Position numbers and translations under genes: made by a program
Shown: piece after piece, positions 1 to 7,743 of the stretch
Position numbering within the stretch: the stretch's first letter is position 1
Layout: each line of letters opens with the position of its first letter
Notes under the pieces: generated by a model
What the model was told of the DNA's origin: nothing
Databases searched by the model: none
The model's input: the letters and a program-made list of their open reading frames with translations, nothing else
Source of the DNA: Paraburkholderia rhizosphaerae
GTDB lineage: Bacteria; Pseudomonadota; Gammaproteobacteria; Burkholderiales; Burkholderiaceae
DNA length: 64,000 nucleotides
Reading direction: 5' to 3'
Assembly (NCBI RefSeq): GCF_004366595.1
Contig: NZ_SORE01000002.1
Span: 124,001 to 188,000 of the forward strand

Positions 1-776
1 CAACCGCGGGACAAAACGAAATCGATCTGCGTTTTTCGACGCTGACGCGGATGGCCGACAACGTGATGGTCTACAAGTACGTGTGCAAGAATGTCGCGCG
101 CCGGCATGGCAAGGTGGCGACCTTCATGCCGAAACCGCTGTTCGCGGACAACGCGAGCGGCATGCATTGCCATCAGAGCTTGTGGGACGACGAGCGCAAT
201 CTGTTTTACGACGCGAACGGCTGGGCGCTGACCTCGGAAATGTGCCGCTGGTATATCGGCGGATTGCTGCATCACGCGCCGGCGCTGATGGCATTCTGCG
301 CGCCGACCACCAACTCGTATAAGCGCCTTGTGCCCGGTTACGAGGCGCCGGTGAATCTGGCGATGTCGCAACGCAATCGTTCGGCCGCGGCGCGCATTCC
401 GATGTATTCGGATTCGCCGAGTGCGCGGCGTGTCGAGTTTCGTTGTCCGGATCCGTCAGCGAATGCGTATCTCGCGTTCGCGGCGATGTTGATGGCGGGC
501 CTCGATGGGATCGAGAACCGGATCGATCCCGGCGACCCGCTCGACCGGAATATCTACGATTTACCGCCTGAAGAAGCGAGTGGAATCCGGCAGGTGCCTG
601 GCTCGCTTGAAGCGGCGTTGGATGCGCTGGAGGCCGATCACGCTTTTCTGCGCAAAGGCGATGTGTTTACCGACGATGTGATTCAGACGTGGATTGACTT
701 TAAGCGCCGGCATGAGGTCGATCCGATTCGCTTGCGGCCGCATCCGTGGGAGTTTTATCTGTATTTCGATGTGTGA
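1..776 (+). CDS. Glutamine synthetase family protein, C-terminal part (5' end outside window)
   Basis: This is the C-terminal catalytic half of a glutamate-ammonia ligase, which makes glutamine from glutamate, ammonia and ATP. The reading frame is open from base 3 and begins inside the family's AGQNEI block. It then shows [18 protein letters not shown], the active-site segment NRSAAARIP and the [19 protein letters not shown] block. The C-terminus has NIYDLP, the tyrosine segment adenylylated in type I enzymes. The tail ([11 protein letters not shown]) differs from what I remember of the main Burkholderia GlnA, so this is probably a secondary type III/GlnT-like paralogue rather than the housekeeping enzyme. 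The stop codon lies only about 10 bases from the remains of an oppositely oriented pseudogene. The subfamily is inferred; the family is certain. Confidence 0.9.
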   Translation, partial: TAGQNEIDLRFSTLTRMADNVMVYKYVCKNVARRHGKVATFMPKPLFADNASGMHCHQSLWDDERNLFYDANGWALTSEMCRWYIGGLLHHAPALMAFCAPTTNSYKRLVPGYEAPVNLAMSQRNRSAAARIPMYSDSPSARRVEFRCPDPSANAYLAFAAMLMAGLDGIENRIDPGDPLDRNIYDLPPEEASGIRQVPGSLEAALDALEADHAFLRKGDVFTDDVIQTWIDFKRRHEVDPIRLRPHPWEFYLYFDV

Positions 777-784
777 TGGGGCAC

Positions 785-1289
785 CGCCGCATGCCATCGG
801 CGGTTTCCTCGAGCGTGACGGTCGGCTGCACGCCGCCTGCGATGATCACATCGGGGCTGTTGCCGTACATCGCGCCGAACACGTTGCGCGGCAAGCGGGT
901 TGCGAAAGCGGCGCCGTCGAACCGATGCCGGCGAGCCAGCCAATCGAGCTATCGATGCGACTCAGTGCAGTGACGATCTTCATCGCACTCGCGATATCGA
1001 ACTCCAGGCCTGCGTGGCTGCGCGGCACGTACATACGGAACACGCCGATCGAACGCAGTGTGTGTACGAGATCGGTGGGCAGGCGCCGCTGCGCTTCAAT
1101 CTGCGCCGCACACGCTTCCTGTCGCCACGGCATCGCAACCGACACGACGATGCGCGCGATGGTCAACCGCACGCAGTACGCGTGGGCGCTGCGAAAGACG
1201 AGCTGCTCGAATTCACGAAGGTGAAGAACATCAACGTGATGTTCGGGAATTGACTGGGCGTAGGCGGGCTGCGAGTTGGCCTGTGGCAA
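785..1289 (-). pseudogene. Acyl-CoA dehydrogenase-like flavoprotein, decayed N-terminal fragment with frameshift
   Basis: The minus strand reads like the N-terminal helical domain of an acyl-CoA dehydrogenase/DszC-like flavin monooxygenase: EAQRRLPTDLVHTLRSIGVF, then RMYVPRSHAGLEFD, then SRIDSSIGWLAGIGSTAPL. At about 904-908 the frame breaks; deletion of one base in a short T run (minus strand) restores FATRLPRNVFGAMYGNSPDV and IIAGGVQPTVTLEETADG in the next frame. Similarity then stops near 790, next to the glutamine synthetase stop codon. The central beta-domain and C-terminal helical domain are absent. So the gene has both a frameshift and a 3' deletion. The original start is uncertain; the upper boundary given is the open-frame limit. 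Confidence 0.7.
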
Positions 1290-1341
1290 AGCGGGCTTTA
1301 AACGATGCCAATGGATGCTTTAAAGCCCGCTTTAAAGCGGG
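1288..1341. repeat. Nested inverted repeats (alternative hairpins)
   Basis: AAAGCGGGCTTTAAA at 1288-1302 is repeated as its exact reverse complement at 1319-1333, giving a 15-bp stem with a 16-base loop. The right arm also belongs to a second perfect palindrome, CCCGCTTTAAAGCGGG at 1326-1341. The two hairpins share bases and cannot both form. There is no clear T run on either side, so this is not a standard terminator. Confidence 0.75.
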
Positions 1342-1412
1342 ATTGCGGCTGACTGAAACCAAGTTGTCAGCTATATCAAAGCTTCGCCGCGCAAGTACAG
1401 GAAACTGTCACA

Positions 1413-1438
1413 CAAAAAAAGCGCGGCGTGAGCCGCGC
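1413..1438 (-). terminator. Rho-independent terminator, minus strand
   Basis: GCGCGGC, a GTGA loop and GCCGCGC (1421-1438) form a strong hairpin that is followed on the minus strand by seven T residues (1414-1420). No intact minus-strand gene lies immediately upstream on that strand. It may be a relic, or stop antisense transcription from the porin upstream region. Confidence 0.65.
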
Positions 1439-1795
1439 AATGCGTGGATATCCGCTGTCTACACGGATATTGTGAGGCGTTCCGACTCTAGCCGGGACAG
1501 TATTGTTCGGCTATTCACTCTGCGAAATTACTTATTCTGTTTTTCGCAATTATTGTTGCAGCGGTGAAATGAGGATCGGTGTGAATGTCCGTTTGCGCCT
1601 GGTTTATGGTGAATATTAGCGAAAACGACCTCTATTGTTTCATATATCGCCGTTCTCAATTGTTTGTATAGAAATAATGCATGATTTGCGCGTGTCGCAC
1701 ATCCGAGACGGCTCTTTTTGCCATTTTTTACATTAATTCTTTGCGCGGGTAGTCTCCGCTTCGCGTCCATTCAACTACAAGCGCAAGGAGCAATA
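1439..1795. other. Non-coding leader region of porin 1
   Basis: About 350 bases without a supportable gene. The segment is clearly AT-richer than its surroundings, as is usual for a promoter and long leader of a highly expressed porin. A 7-bp inverted repeat (ATATCCG at 1448-1454, CGGATAT at 1464-1470) sits at its left end. I could not fix a convincing -35/-10 pair. Confidence 0.4.
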
Positions 1796-2971
1796 ATGAA
1801 TCGCAAGACCTCCCTTACGGTCATGTCACTGGCGATGCTAGGAGCCGTCGGGACCGCACACGCGCAAAGCAGTGTCACTCTTTACGGCACGATCGACACG
1901 TCGCTGACCTATGTCAACCATGCGCAAGGCAGCGCGAATCTGTGGGCGCTGGGCAACTCCAGTGCCGGCAACCTGTCCGGCACGCGTTGGGGCCTCAAGG
2001 GCAGTGAAGACCTCGGTGGCGGTCTCGCGACGGTCTTCCAGCTGGAAAGCGGTTTTGATCCGTCGACGGGCAAATCGGGCCAGGGCGGACGCCTGTTCGG
2101 CCGTCAGGCGTTTGTCGGCCTGTCGAGCGGTGCGTACGGTACGGTTACGCTCGGCCGCCAGTACGATCCGCTGATCGACCTCGTTCAAGGCATCACCGCC
2201 GACAACTATTTCGGAAGCGCGTTCGCGACCGCGGGCGACGTCGACAACTACGACAACAGCTTCCGCGTGAACAACGCTGTCAAGTATGCGTCGCCGGTCT
2301 GGTCGGGCTTCCAGTTCGAAACGATGTACGCGTTCGGCGGCGTGGCCGGCACGGTCGGCTCGCAGCAGTCGTGGGCACTCGCGGCCGCGTATAACACTGG
2401 TCCGCTGTCGTTGGCAGCCGGCTACTTCTACGCGTCGAACAGCCCTGCTTCGGCTGGCGATCGCACTAGCTTCACGAGCACGTCGGACGGCACGTTCGAC
2501 GGCCCGATCAACATCGGCTATCAGTCCGCTCACTCGCTTGCGATCGCACGCGTGGCTGGCCAGTATGTGTTCGGCCCGTTCACGGTCGGCGCCGGTTACA
2601 GCAACGCGCAATATCGTCGCGATGGTGCGTCGCAGTTCACCGAAAACCAGAAGTACAACACGGGCCAGGGCTTCTTCAACTGGCAGGCGACGCCGGCGAT
2701 GCTGCTCGGCCTGGGTTATAGCTACACGAAGTCGAGCGGCGATACGTCGGCAAGCTATCACCAGGTGTCGATCGGCGCGGACTACTCGCTGTCGAAGCGC
2801 ACGGACGTGTACATGACCGCCGCTTACCAGCACGCAAGCGGCGAAACCCGCCTCGTCAACGAAGACGGCACCACCTCGATCGCGGCGGCACAGGCGTCGA
2901 TCGGTTCGTACGGCTACGCGGGCACCGGCACGCAGTCGATGGTGAACCTCGGTCTGCGCCACAAGTTCTAA
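1796..2971 (+). CDS. Gram-negative trimeric porin (Burkholderia OmpC-like)
   Basis: General-diffusion outer-membrane porin of 391 residues, the usual length for the family. The start is the ATG preceded by AAGGAG five bases upstream (1785-1790); an in-frame start at 1718 lacks a site. A signal peptide of about 23 residues ends in GTAHA, followed by the hallmark first strand QSSVTLYGTIDTSLTYVNH. Further family signatures are RWGLKGSEDLGGGLATVFQL, LFGRQAFVGLS and TLGRQYDPL (the constriction-loop side), with the closing strand VNLGLRHKF ending in phenylalanine, as needed for Bam insertion. It stands alone with a long leader and its own terminator. A second porin lies at 53379-54563 on the other strand. 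Confidence 0.95.
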   Translation: MNRKTSLTVMSLAMLGAVGTAHAQSSVTLYGTIDTSLTYVNHAQGSANLWALGNSSAGNLSGTRWGLKGSEDLGGGLATVFQLESGFDPSTGKSGQGGRLFGRQAFVGLSSGAYGTVTLGRQYDPLIDLVQGITADNYFGSAFATAGDVDNYDNSFRVNNAVKYASPVWSGFQFETMYAFGGVAGTVGSQQSWALAAAYNTGPLSLAAGYFYASNSPASAGDRTSFTSTSDGTFDGPINIGYQSAHSLAIARVAGQYVFGPFTVGAGYSNAQYRRDGASQFTENQKYNTGQGFFNWQATPAMLLGLGYSYTKSSGDTSASYHQVSIGADYSLSKRTDVYMTAAYQHASGETRLVNEDGTTSIAAAQASIGSYGYAGTGTQSMVNLGLRHKF

Positions 2972-3021
2972 GCATCGCTTCATGCAATACGGCGAACCGG
3001 CGTAGCGCCGTTCGCCGATAG

Positions 3022-3063
3022 AGCGGGCGAACTGCCTCTTTGGGCGGTCGTCCGCTTTTTTGT
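3022..3063 (+). terminator. Rho-independent terminator of porin 1
   Basis: AGCGGGCGA...TCGTCCGCT forms a stem with a CTTT-centred loop followed by a run of T (3056-3061). A second hairpin (GGCGAAC...GTTCGCC) lies just upstream at about 2991-3018. Confidence 0.8.
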
Positions 3064-3150
3064 TTTCGTCCGTCGACCTCGCGAGTTAACTTTTGCGTGT
3101 GCGTAATGCCGGTAGAATGGCCGCGTCTGAAAGTGACGCGAGGTGCGGCG

Positions 3151-3318
3151 ATGCGAACGGTCAAGGTTCAGCAGTTCACCGAAGAAGACGAAGAGTTCTT
3201 TGAACTCGGCGACGAAGCCGAAGTGATGGTGACCGACGAAGAATGGCGCCAGCTCGAAGAGGCGCAGGAAATCATCTGGATCGATCGGTTAGGCGGCTTT
3301 TACTGCGTCGTCGAATAG
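3151..3318 (+). CDS. Small acidic conserved hypothetical protein (55 aa)
   Basis: The short frame starts MRTVKVQQFTEEDEEFFELG and ends WIDRLGGFYCVVE. The first half is strongly acidic (runs of E and D) and the last 15 residues are hydrophobic/aromatic. The ATG at 3151 is preceded by a purine-rich GCGAGG. It sits between the porin terminator and a bidirectional terminator, so it is a single-gene unit. I recall no function for it. Codon use is normal for the genome and the isolated transcription unit argues that it is a real gene. Confidence 0.65.
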   Translation: MRTVKVQQFTEEDEEFFELGDEAEVMVTDEEWRQLEEAQEIIWIDRLGGFYCVVE

Positions 3319-3354
3319 CTTTTGGAATTCGAGCGCATGACCTGAACAAAAACG

Positions 3355-3383
3355 ACAGGGCGGCTTATGAGCCGCCCTGTTTC
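3355..3383. terminator. Bidirectional terminator between small acidic gene and doxX
   Basis: CAGGGCGGCT, TATG, AGCCGCCCTG is a near-perfect hairpin, flanked by AAAAACGA on the left and TTTCG on the right. It can stop the plus-strand small gene and the minus-strand DoxX gene. Confidence 0.8.
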
Positions 3384-3400
3384 GTTCGTCTGATCGCGCT

Positions 3401-3811
3401 TCAGTGCCGGTCGAACGAGTACCGGCCGGGGCCCGTCACGGCCAGCAACAGCAGCCCGCCTATGATGCTGACGTTCTTGTAGAAGTTGACCATATTCACG
3501 TATTGCTCCGTGCCGGTTTGCGTCCAGAAGTGATGGCCGATCAGCGCGGTGCCGAGCGTATAGAGCGCGAGCAGTATCGCAAGCGGCCGCGTGAACAGCC
3601 CGACGGCGAGCAGAACGCCGACCCCCAGTTCCATCACGACAGCAATCGCGGCGGCCACCGCCGGAAGCGGCGCGCCGGTTGACGCCATATACGCTTGCGC
3701 CGCCGCGAAGCCGGTCAGCTTGCTCCAGCCGAACACGACGAACAGCACCATCAGCAGCACGCGAGCGACAAGCAGGATGGCATCGCGACGTTGGTCGATC
3801 AGATTTTGCAT
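3401..3811 (-). CDS. DoxX family membrane protein
   Basis: A 136-residue inner-membrane protein with four predicted membrane spans: residues about 12-30 (ILLVARVLLMVLFVVFGWSK), 50-72, 75-95 and 112-130. The start of the first helix with FGWSKLTG and the later FLILALYTLGTALIGH-like stretch are typical of the DoxX/YphA group, which some work links to thiol or oxidative-stress complexes. It lies 51 bases downstream of the pirin gene on the same strand, and a pirin-DoxX pair with a divergent LysR gene is a common arrangement. Family assignment is solid; a specific role is not shown by the sequence. Confidence 0.9.
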   Translation of the reverse strand: MQNLIDQRRDAILLVARVLLMVLFVVFGWSKLTGFAAAQAYMASTGAPLPAVAAAIAVVMELGVGVLLAVGLFTRPLAILLALYTLGTALIGHHFWTQTGTEQYVNMVNFYKNVSIIGGLLLLAVTGPGRYSFDRH

Positions 3812-3862
3812 GGTTATTCCTCTCTTATAAAAATCGTGGGTTTGGGGGTGCGGCGTTGCCGC

Positions 3863-4588
3863 TTACGACCACAGTTCCGATACTTCGTTATTGCGCAAAT
3901 CGAAAACGAGCACTTCCGCGTCGTCGCCTTCGCTGAAGCTCAGCGTGCGCTCGTTGCGAATCCGCGCGCCGTCGCCTTCGGTGAGCCGTACGCCGTTCAC
4001 GGTCACCGCGCCGCGTGCGACATGCACATACGCGTAACGGTCCGCGTCGAGCTCGACGCTCGCCTGTTCAGCGCCATCGAGCAGGCCCGCATACACACGC
4101 GCGTCCTGGCGCAGTTCAAGCGATCCATCGGTGCCTTCCGGCGACAGCACGAGCCGCAACTTGCCGCGCTTCTCGTCCGCGGAGAAGTGCTGCTGCTGGT
4201 AGCGCGGCGTCGCGTTTTTCACCGACGGCGCGATCCAGATCTGCAGGAAGTGCACGAGCTCGTTGGCCGAGTGGTTGTACTCGCTGTGCGCGACACCGGT
4301 GCCGGCGCTCATCAGCTGTACGTCGCCAGGCACGATCACCGAGCCGGTGCCCATCGAGTCCTTGTGCTCGAGCGCGCCTTCCAGCACGTACGAAAAAATC
4401 TCCATGTCGCGGTGCGGATGCTTGCCGAAGCCACGGCCCGCGGCGACGCGGTCGTCATTAATCACGAGCAGGTCGGAGAAGCCGATTTGGTTCGGATCGT
4501 AGTAGTTCGCAAACGAAAACGTGTGACGCGAGCTGAGCCAGCCGTGCTCGGCGTGGCCGCGTTCATTGGCGTGTCTGATTTCAATCAT
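3863..4588 (-). CDS. Pirin family protein (cupin, quercetinase-like)
   Basis: A 241-residue bicupin of the bacterial pirin/YhhW type. The N-terminal domain has RHTFSFANYYDPNQIGFSDL and the metal site: H57 and H59 in GFGKHPHRDMEIF, and H101 and E103 in GTGVAHSEYNH. All four ligands are intact, so iron binding and possibly quercetin dioxygenase activity are plausible. It is transcribed away from the LysR gene across a 159-base spacer and followed by doxX, so the LysR product probably controls both genes. The physiological substrate is unknown. Confidence 0.92.
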   Translation of the reverse strand: MIEIRHANERGHAEHGWLSSRHTFSFANYYDPNQIGFSDLLVINDDRVAAGRGFGKHPHRDMEIFSYVLEGALEHKDSMGTGSVIVPGDVQLMSAGTGVAHSEYNHSANELVHFLQIWIAPSVKNATPRYQQQHFSADEKRGKLRLVLSPEGTDGSLELRQDARVYAGLLDGAEQASVELDADRYAYVHVARGAVTVNGVRLTEGDGARIRNERTLSFSEGDDAEVLVFDLRNNEVSELWS

Positions 4589-4673
4589 TTTCGATCTCCG
4601 TTAGTGGGTCCGGCTTCGACTCGAGGCGTCGTTGCCTGACTCGGTGACGAAAGTTTAGGTCAATTCGGGAGGC

Positions 4674-4692
4674 TATAATCACGATGATATGA
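4674..4692 (+). promoter_or_regulatory. Putative -10 box and overlapping imperfect inverted repeat for the LysR/pirin intergenic region
   Basis: TATAAT at 4674-4679 is a consensus -10 element about 70 bases before the LysR start. It overlaps the imperfect repeat TATAATCA-CGA-TGATATGA, which could be a site for the LysR protein. The -35 region is weak, as expected for an autoregulated or activated promoter. This is inference from sequence only. Confidence 0.4.
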
Positions 4693-4747
4693 GATTAACT
4701 GTCACGCGTGAGTGGACAATAGCCGATTAAGGGCCGGATAAACGTCA

Positions 4748-5638
4748 ATGCACCTCGATGATCTGAGAATCTTTGTCGCGACGGTCGACGCGCGCAGTTT
4801 CACGGCCGCGGCGGACCGCTTGCAGCTGTCGAAGCAGTTCGTCAGCCGCCGCGTGATGGCGCTCGAGGCGAGCCTCGGCGTGCGCTTGCTGGTGCGCAAT
4901 ACGCGCAAGCTCGCGGTCACCGATCTCGGCTACGAGTTCTACGAGCGGGCGACGCGCATCCTCGCGGATGTGGCCGACGCCGAGCAGGCGATGTCGTCGC
5001 GGCGCGCCTATCCGCGCGGGCTGCTGCGCGTCAGCGCGCCGCTGTCGTTCGGCATGGTCCATTTGTCGCCGCTGGTCGGCGCGTTTCTGAGCTCGAACCC
5101 GGAAGTGCGGATCGACATCGAACTGAGCGATCGGGTGGTCGATCTGGTCGGCGAGGGGTACGACATGGCGCTGCGTATCGGCACACTGGCCGATTCGACG
5201 CTGATCGCGCAAAAGCTCGCCGAATTCCGCATGATCGTCTGTTGCAGCCCCGTGTATCGCAACACGCGGCGGCCACCGGCGACGCCGGCTGAACTCGCGC
5301 GTCATCCGTGCCTGCTGTATGGCGAGGAAGCGCGCACCGGGTGGTCGTTCGTGACCGACGAGGCAGTGCAGACCTTCGAAGTGCATGGGCCGTTGCGCGC
5401 GAACAATGGCGAGGTGATTCGCGATGCGGCGATTGCGGGCGCGGGCGTCGCGTGGCTGCCGGAATTTATCGTTGCCGACGCGCTTGCGAGCGGCCAGCTG
5501 GTCACGCTACTCGAATCGTTCGAGTCGCCGCCCATCACGCTGTATGCGGTCTATCCGCAGCACCGTCAAAGCTCGGTGACGATACGCGCGTTCACGCAGT
5601 TTCTGCGCGAGCGGTTTGCGAAGGCGCTAGGTGGCTGA
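4748..5638 (+). CDS. LysR family transcriptional regulator
   Basis: A 296-residue regulator. The N-terminal winged helix-turn-helix covers residues about 1-60 (MHLDDLRIFVATVDARSFTA, with LQLSKQFVSRRVMALEASLG as the recognition part). The C-terminal periplasmic-binding-like effector domain runs from about residue 90 (GLLRVSAPLSFGMVHLSPLV) to the end. It is divergent from the pirin/doxX genes, which suggests it controls them. Its last 12 bases overlap the 3' end of the convergent DUF72 gene. The ligand is unknown. Confidence 0.93.
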   Translation: MHLDDLRIFVATVDARSFTAAADRLQLSKQFVSRRVMALEASLGVRLLVRNTRKLAVTDLGYEFYERATRILADVADAEQAMSSRRAYPRGLLRVSAPLSFGMVHLSPLVGAFLSSNPEVRIDIELSDRVVDLVGEGYDMALRIGTLADSTLIAQKLAEFRMIVCCSPVYRNTRRPPATPAELARHPCLLYGEEARTGWSFVTDEAVQTFEVHGPLRANNGEVIRDAAIAGAGVAWLPEFIVADALASGQLVTLLESFESPPITLYAVYPQHRQSSVTIRAFTQFLRERFAKALGG

Positions 5639-6565
5639 TAACGCGCGCGTGGCGCGTCGGACGCGTGGCGCGGAAGGCCGCGCGGCGACGCGCGCCATCA
5701 GCCGTTGTGCATCGAATGGCGCGTCGCTTTTGCGGTCGTTGTCGAAGTAGCAGAACACATCGCGCGTCGCGCGTTTGCGCGGTTGCGTATCAGGTGCAAT
5801 CAACCGCGCATCGGCCGGCTGTGCGCCGTGTGCCCATGCCCCGATGCGCTGCGCCCATTGGTCGAGCGCATCATCACTATAGGAACCTGCATAGCGCGCG
5901 TCTGTGCCATGCAACCGTAAATACACGAAATCAGCGGTCACATCGTCGACGTGCGGCCAGTCCTCCTTCGAATCGGAAACGACCAGCGCTGCGCCGTGCT
6001 TGCGCAGCAGCGCGACGAACCCAGCGTCGAGAAAACTGCGATCGCGAATCTCGATCGCATGCCGCAGGCGGCGCGGCCGGTCGATCGCGAGGTACGGTTC
6101 CCGCACGCGCTGATCGTGTTGCGTGGCAATGCGCAGCGCGTCTTCGGTGTTGCCGGGCAGCATCGCGAGAAAACGTTCGATGCGCGCCGGCTCGAAGCGG
6201 AAAGAAGGTGGGAATTGCCACAAGATGGGCCCCAGCTTGTCGTTGAGCGCAAGCAGCCCCTGTGCGAAAAAGTTCGCAAGACCCGCGTGCGCGGTCTCGT
6301 CGCGAAAGCGCAGCATGTGCGTCAGATAGCGCGCGCCCTTCACGCTGAACACAAAACCGTCGGGCGTCTGGTCGTACCACTGTCGATAACTCGCGGGCGA
6401 TTGCAGGCTGTAGTGCGTGCCATTGATCTCGATCGTCCGCACCGCATGGGACGCGAAACGCAACTCGTCCGTCTGACGTAAGCCCTCAGGGTAGAAGTTG
6501 CCGCGCCATCCTTCGTATCGCCAGCCTGATATGCCAATGCGTATCCGTGCAGTCTGCTGCGTCAC
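5627..6565 (-). CDS. DUF72 family protein (YecE-like), copy 1
   Basis: A 312-residue TIM-barrel-like protein of the DUF72 family. Signatures are IGISGWRYEGWRGNFYPEGL at the N-terminus, INGTHYSLQSPASYRQW, FVFSVKGARYLTHMLRF, LGPILWQFPPSFRF and the later FVYLRLHGTDARYAGSYSDD with W..RI, then DVFCYFDNDRKSDAPFDAQRL. Biochemical function of the family is unsettled. The 3' end overlaps the convergent LysR gene by 12 bases. A second, clearly divergent DUF72 gene is at 12134-13063. Relation to neighbours is not evident. Confidence 0.9.
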   Translation of the reverse strand: MTQQTARIRIGISGWRYEGWRGNFYPEGLRQTDELRFASHAVRTIEINGTHYSLQSPASYRQWYDQTPDGFVFSVKGARYLTHMLRFRDETAHAGLANFFAQGLLALNDKLGPILWQFPPSFRFEPARIERFLAMLPGNTEDALRIATQHDQRVREPYLAIDRPRRLRHAIEIRDRSFLDAGFVALLRKHGAALVVSDSKEDWPHVDDVTADFVYLRLHGTDARYAGSYSDDALDQWAQRIGAWAHGAQPADARLIAPDTQPRKRATRDVFCYFDNDRKSDAPFDAQRLMARVAARPSAPRVRRATRALSAT

Positions 6566-6815
6566 GATTGACTCCGGAAGTCGTGCTGTCGTCGGGAAGG
6601 CCGCAGCAGGCCTTGTTCCCGACGTTGCGCCGGGCTGCGCTTACTGCCGAGGCGGCGCTTCGCGCCGACATGGAACACGCATTGCGCATTGGCGATATGC
6701 GGCGACATATGGCGTCTATGCGGCGTCTACTGGACGCACGCGCGCCACGTTCTCCATGCAGCCGCCGCACGCATCCCGGGCATGCCGCTCGGCTACGACC
6801 CCCACAGGAGCCACG

Positions 6816-7313
6816 ATGAGTACCGCAAACCAAGACGCAATCGCCCTTCTGACGGAAGACCATCGCTCGGTCGACAAGCTATTCGACGCGTTCGAGCGAG
6901 CCGCCGCCGACGACCTCGATGCCAAGGGCACATTGGCGCAACGCGCGTGCGAGAAGCTGACCGTCCATACGATCATCGAAGAGGAAATTCTTTATCCCGC
7001 AGCGCACGATGCACTTCGCGACCGTGACGTGATCGACGTCGATGAAGCGTATGTCGAGCATTTCCTCGTGAAAACGCTGATCGCGCGCTTCGATACGCTC
7101 AAGCCCGGACAGCGCGGCTTCGACGCAACTTTCAAAGTGCTAACGGAGATGGTGCGGCATCACGTCGAAGAGGAAGAGACGAGCCTGTTTCCGGAACTGC
7201 GTGACAGCGGCGTCGATCTCGCCGCGCTCGGCAGGAAACTCGCGGCAAAGAAGACACAACTGGAGGAGAAGCTGGAGGCGGCCGGCAGCCGGATGGTCGG
7301 CGACAAGACGTAG
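6816..7313 (+). CDS. Hemerythrin HHE cation-binding domain protein
   Basis: A 165-residue four-helix-bundle protein with the hemerythrin di-iron ligands in place: H16 (EDHRSVDKLF), H51 and E55 (TVHTIIEEE), H82 (YVEHFLVK), and H115/H116 with E119/E120 (VRHHVEEEE). Such cytoplasmic proteins bind oxygen or nitric oxide or buffer iron. The ATG at 6816 has AGGAG eight bases upstream (6805-6809); earlier in-frame starts would add about 100 residues of unrelated sequence and are rejected. It is a single gene. The last 25 residues are a lysine/glutamate-rich tail (KKTQLEEKLEAAG). Confidence 0.92.
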   Translation: MSTANQDAIALLTEDHRSVDKLFDAFERAAADDLDAKGTLAQRACEKLTVHTIIEEEILYPAAHDALRDRDVIDVDEAYVEHFLVKTLIARFDTLKPGQRGFDATFKVLTEMVRHHVEEEETSLFPELRDSGVDLAALGRKLAAKKTQLEEKLEAAGSRMVGDKT

Positions 7314-7545
7314 CGTTGCACGGCGGCATTGTCGTTCGTGCCTGTTCGACGCGCTCGCGGACCACGCCGCGGGCGCGTCCTGCACTCCTATAAATGTGCT
7401 GTGCGCAATACGTTAGAACAGTAAGCACTTTTCGAGAAATTCCTGGATAATGCGCGTACCTTGCGCGGGGGTGACCGAACGGCACGGCGCTAGCCTTGCC
7501 GCCGACGCGGGGTTGTTTTTCCAATACAAATCATGAGGGACAATC

Positions 7546-7743
7546 GTGGAACCAACCGATCGGGCCGGCCGTTCATGGCTCTGGCTTATCTTGCTGATCC
7601 CCTACGTCGCGTTGTTGTGGCTGCCTTTCTATAACGACATGCATCCAACGCTCGCCGGATTTCCGTTCTTTTACTGGTATCAGTTCCTGTGGGTTCCGCT
7701 CACGTCGCTGCTGATCTACATCGTCTACCGAGGCATCCGATGA
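7546..7743 (+). CDS. DUF3311 small membrane protein
   Basis: A 65-residue protein with two hydrophobic spans (WLWLILLIPYVALLWLPF and FLWVPLTSLLIYIVY), beginning with GTG after GAGGGA. DUF3311 proteins almost always precede a sodium:solute symporter gene and are thought to be an accessory subunit, as in the DUF485 partner of acetate permeases. The stop overlaps the start of the symporter gene (ATGA), so translation is coupled. The role as a transporter partner is inferred from this context. Confidence 0.9.
   Translation: MEPTDRAGRSWLWLILLIPYVALLWLPFYNDMHPTLAGFPFFYWYQFLWVPLTSLLIYIVYRGIR

Noticed and set aside
1838..2983. 381-codon minus-strand open frame opposite porin 1
   Set aside because: Shadow of the porin reading frame; arginine/valine-rich with no domain pattern.
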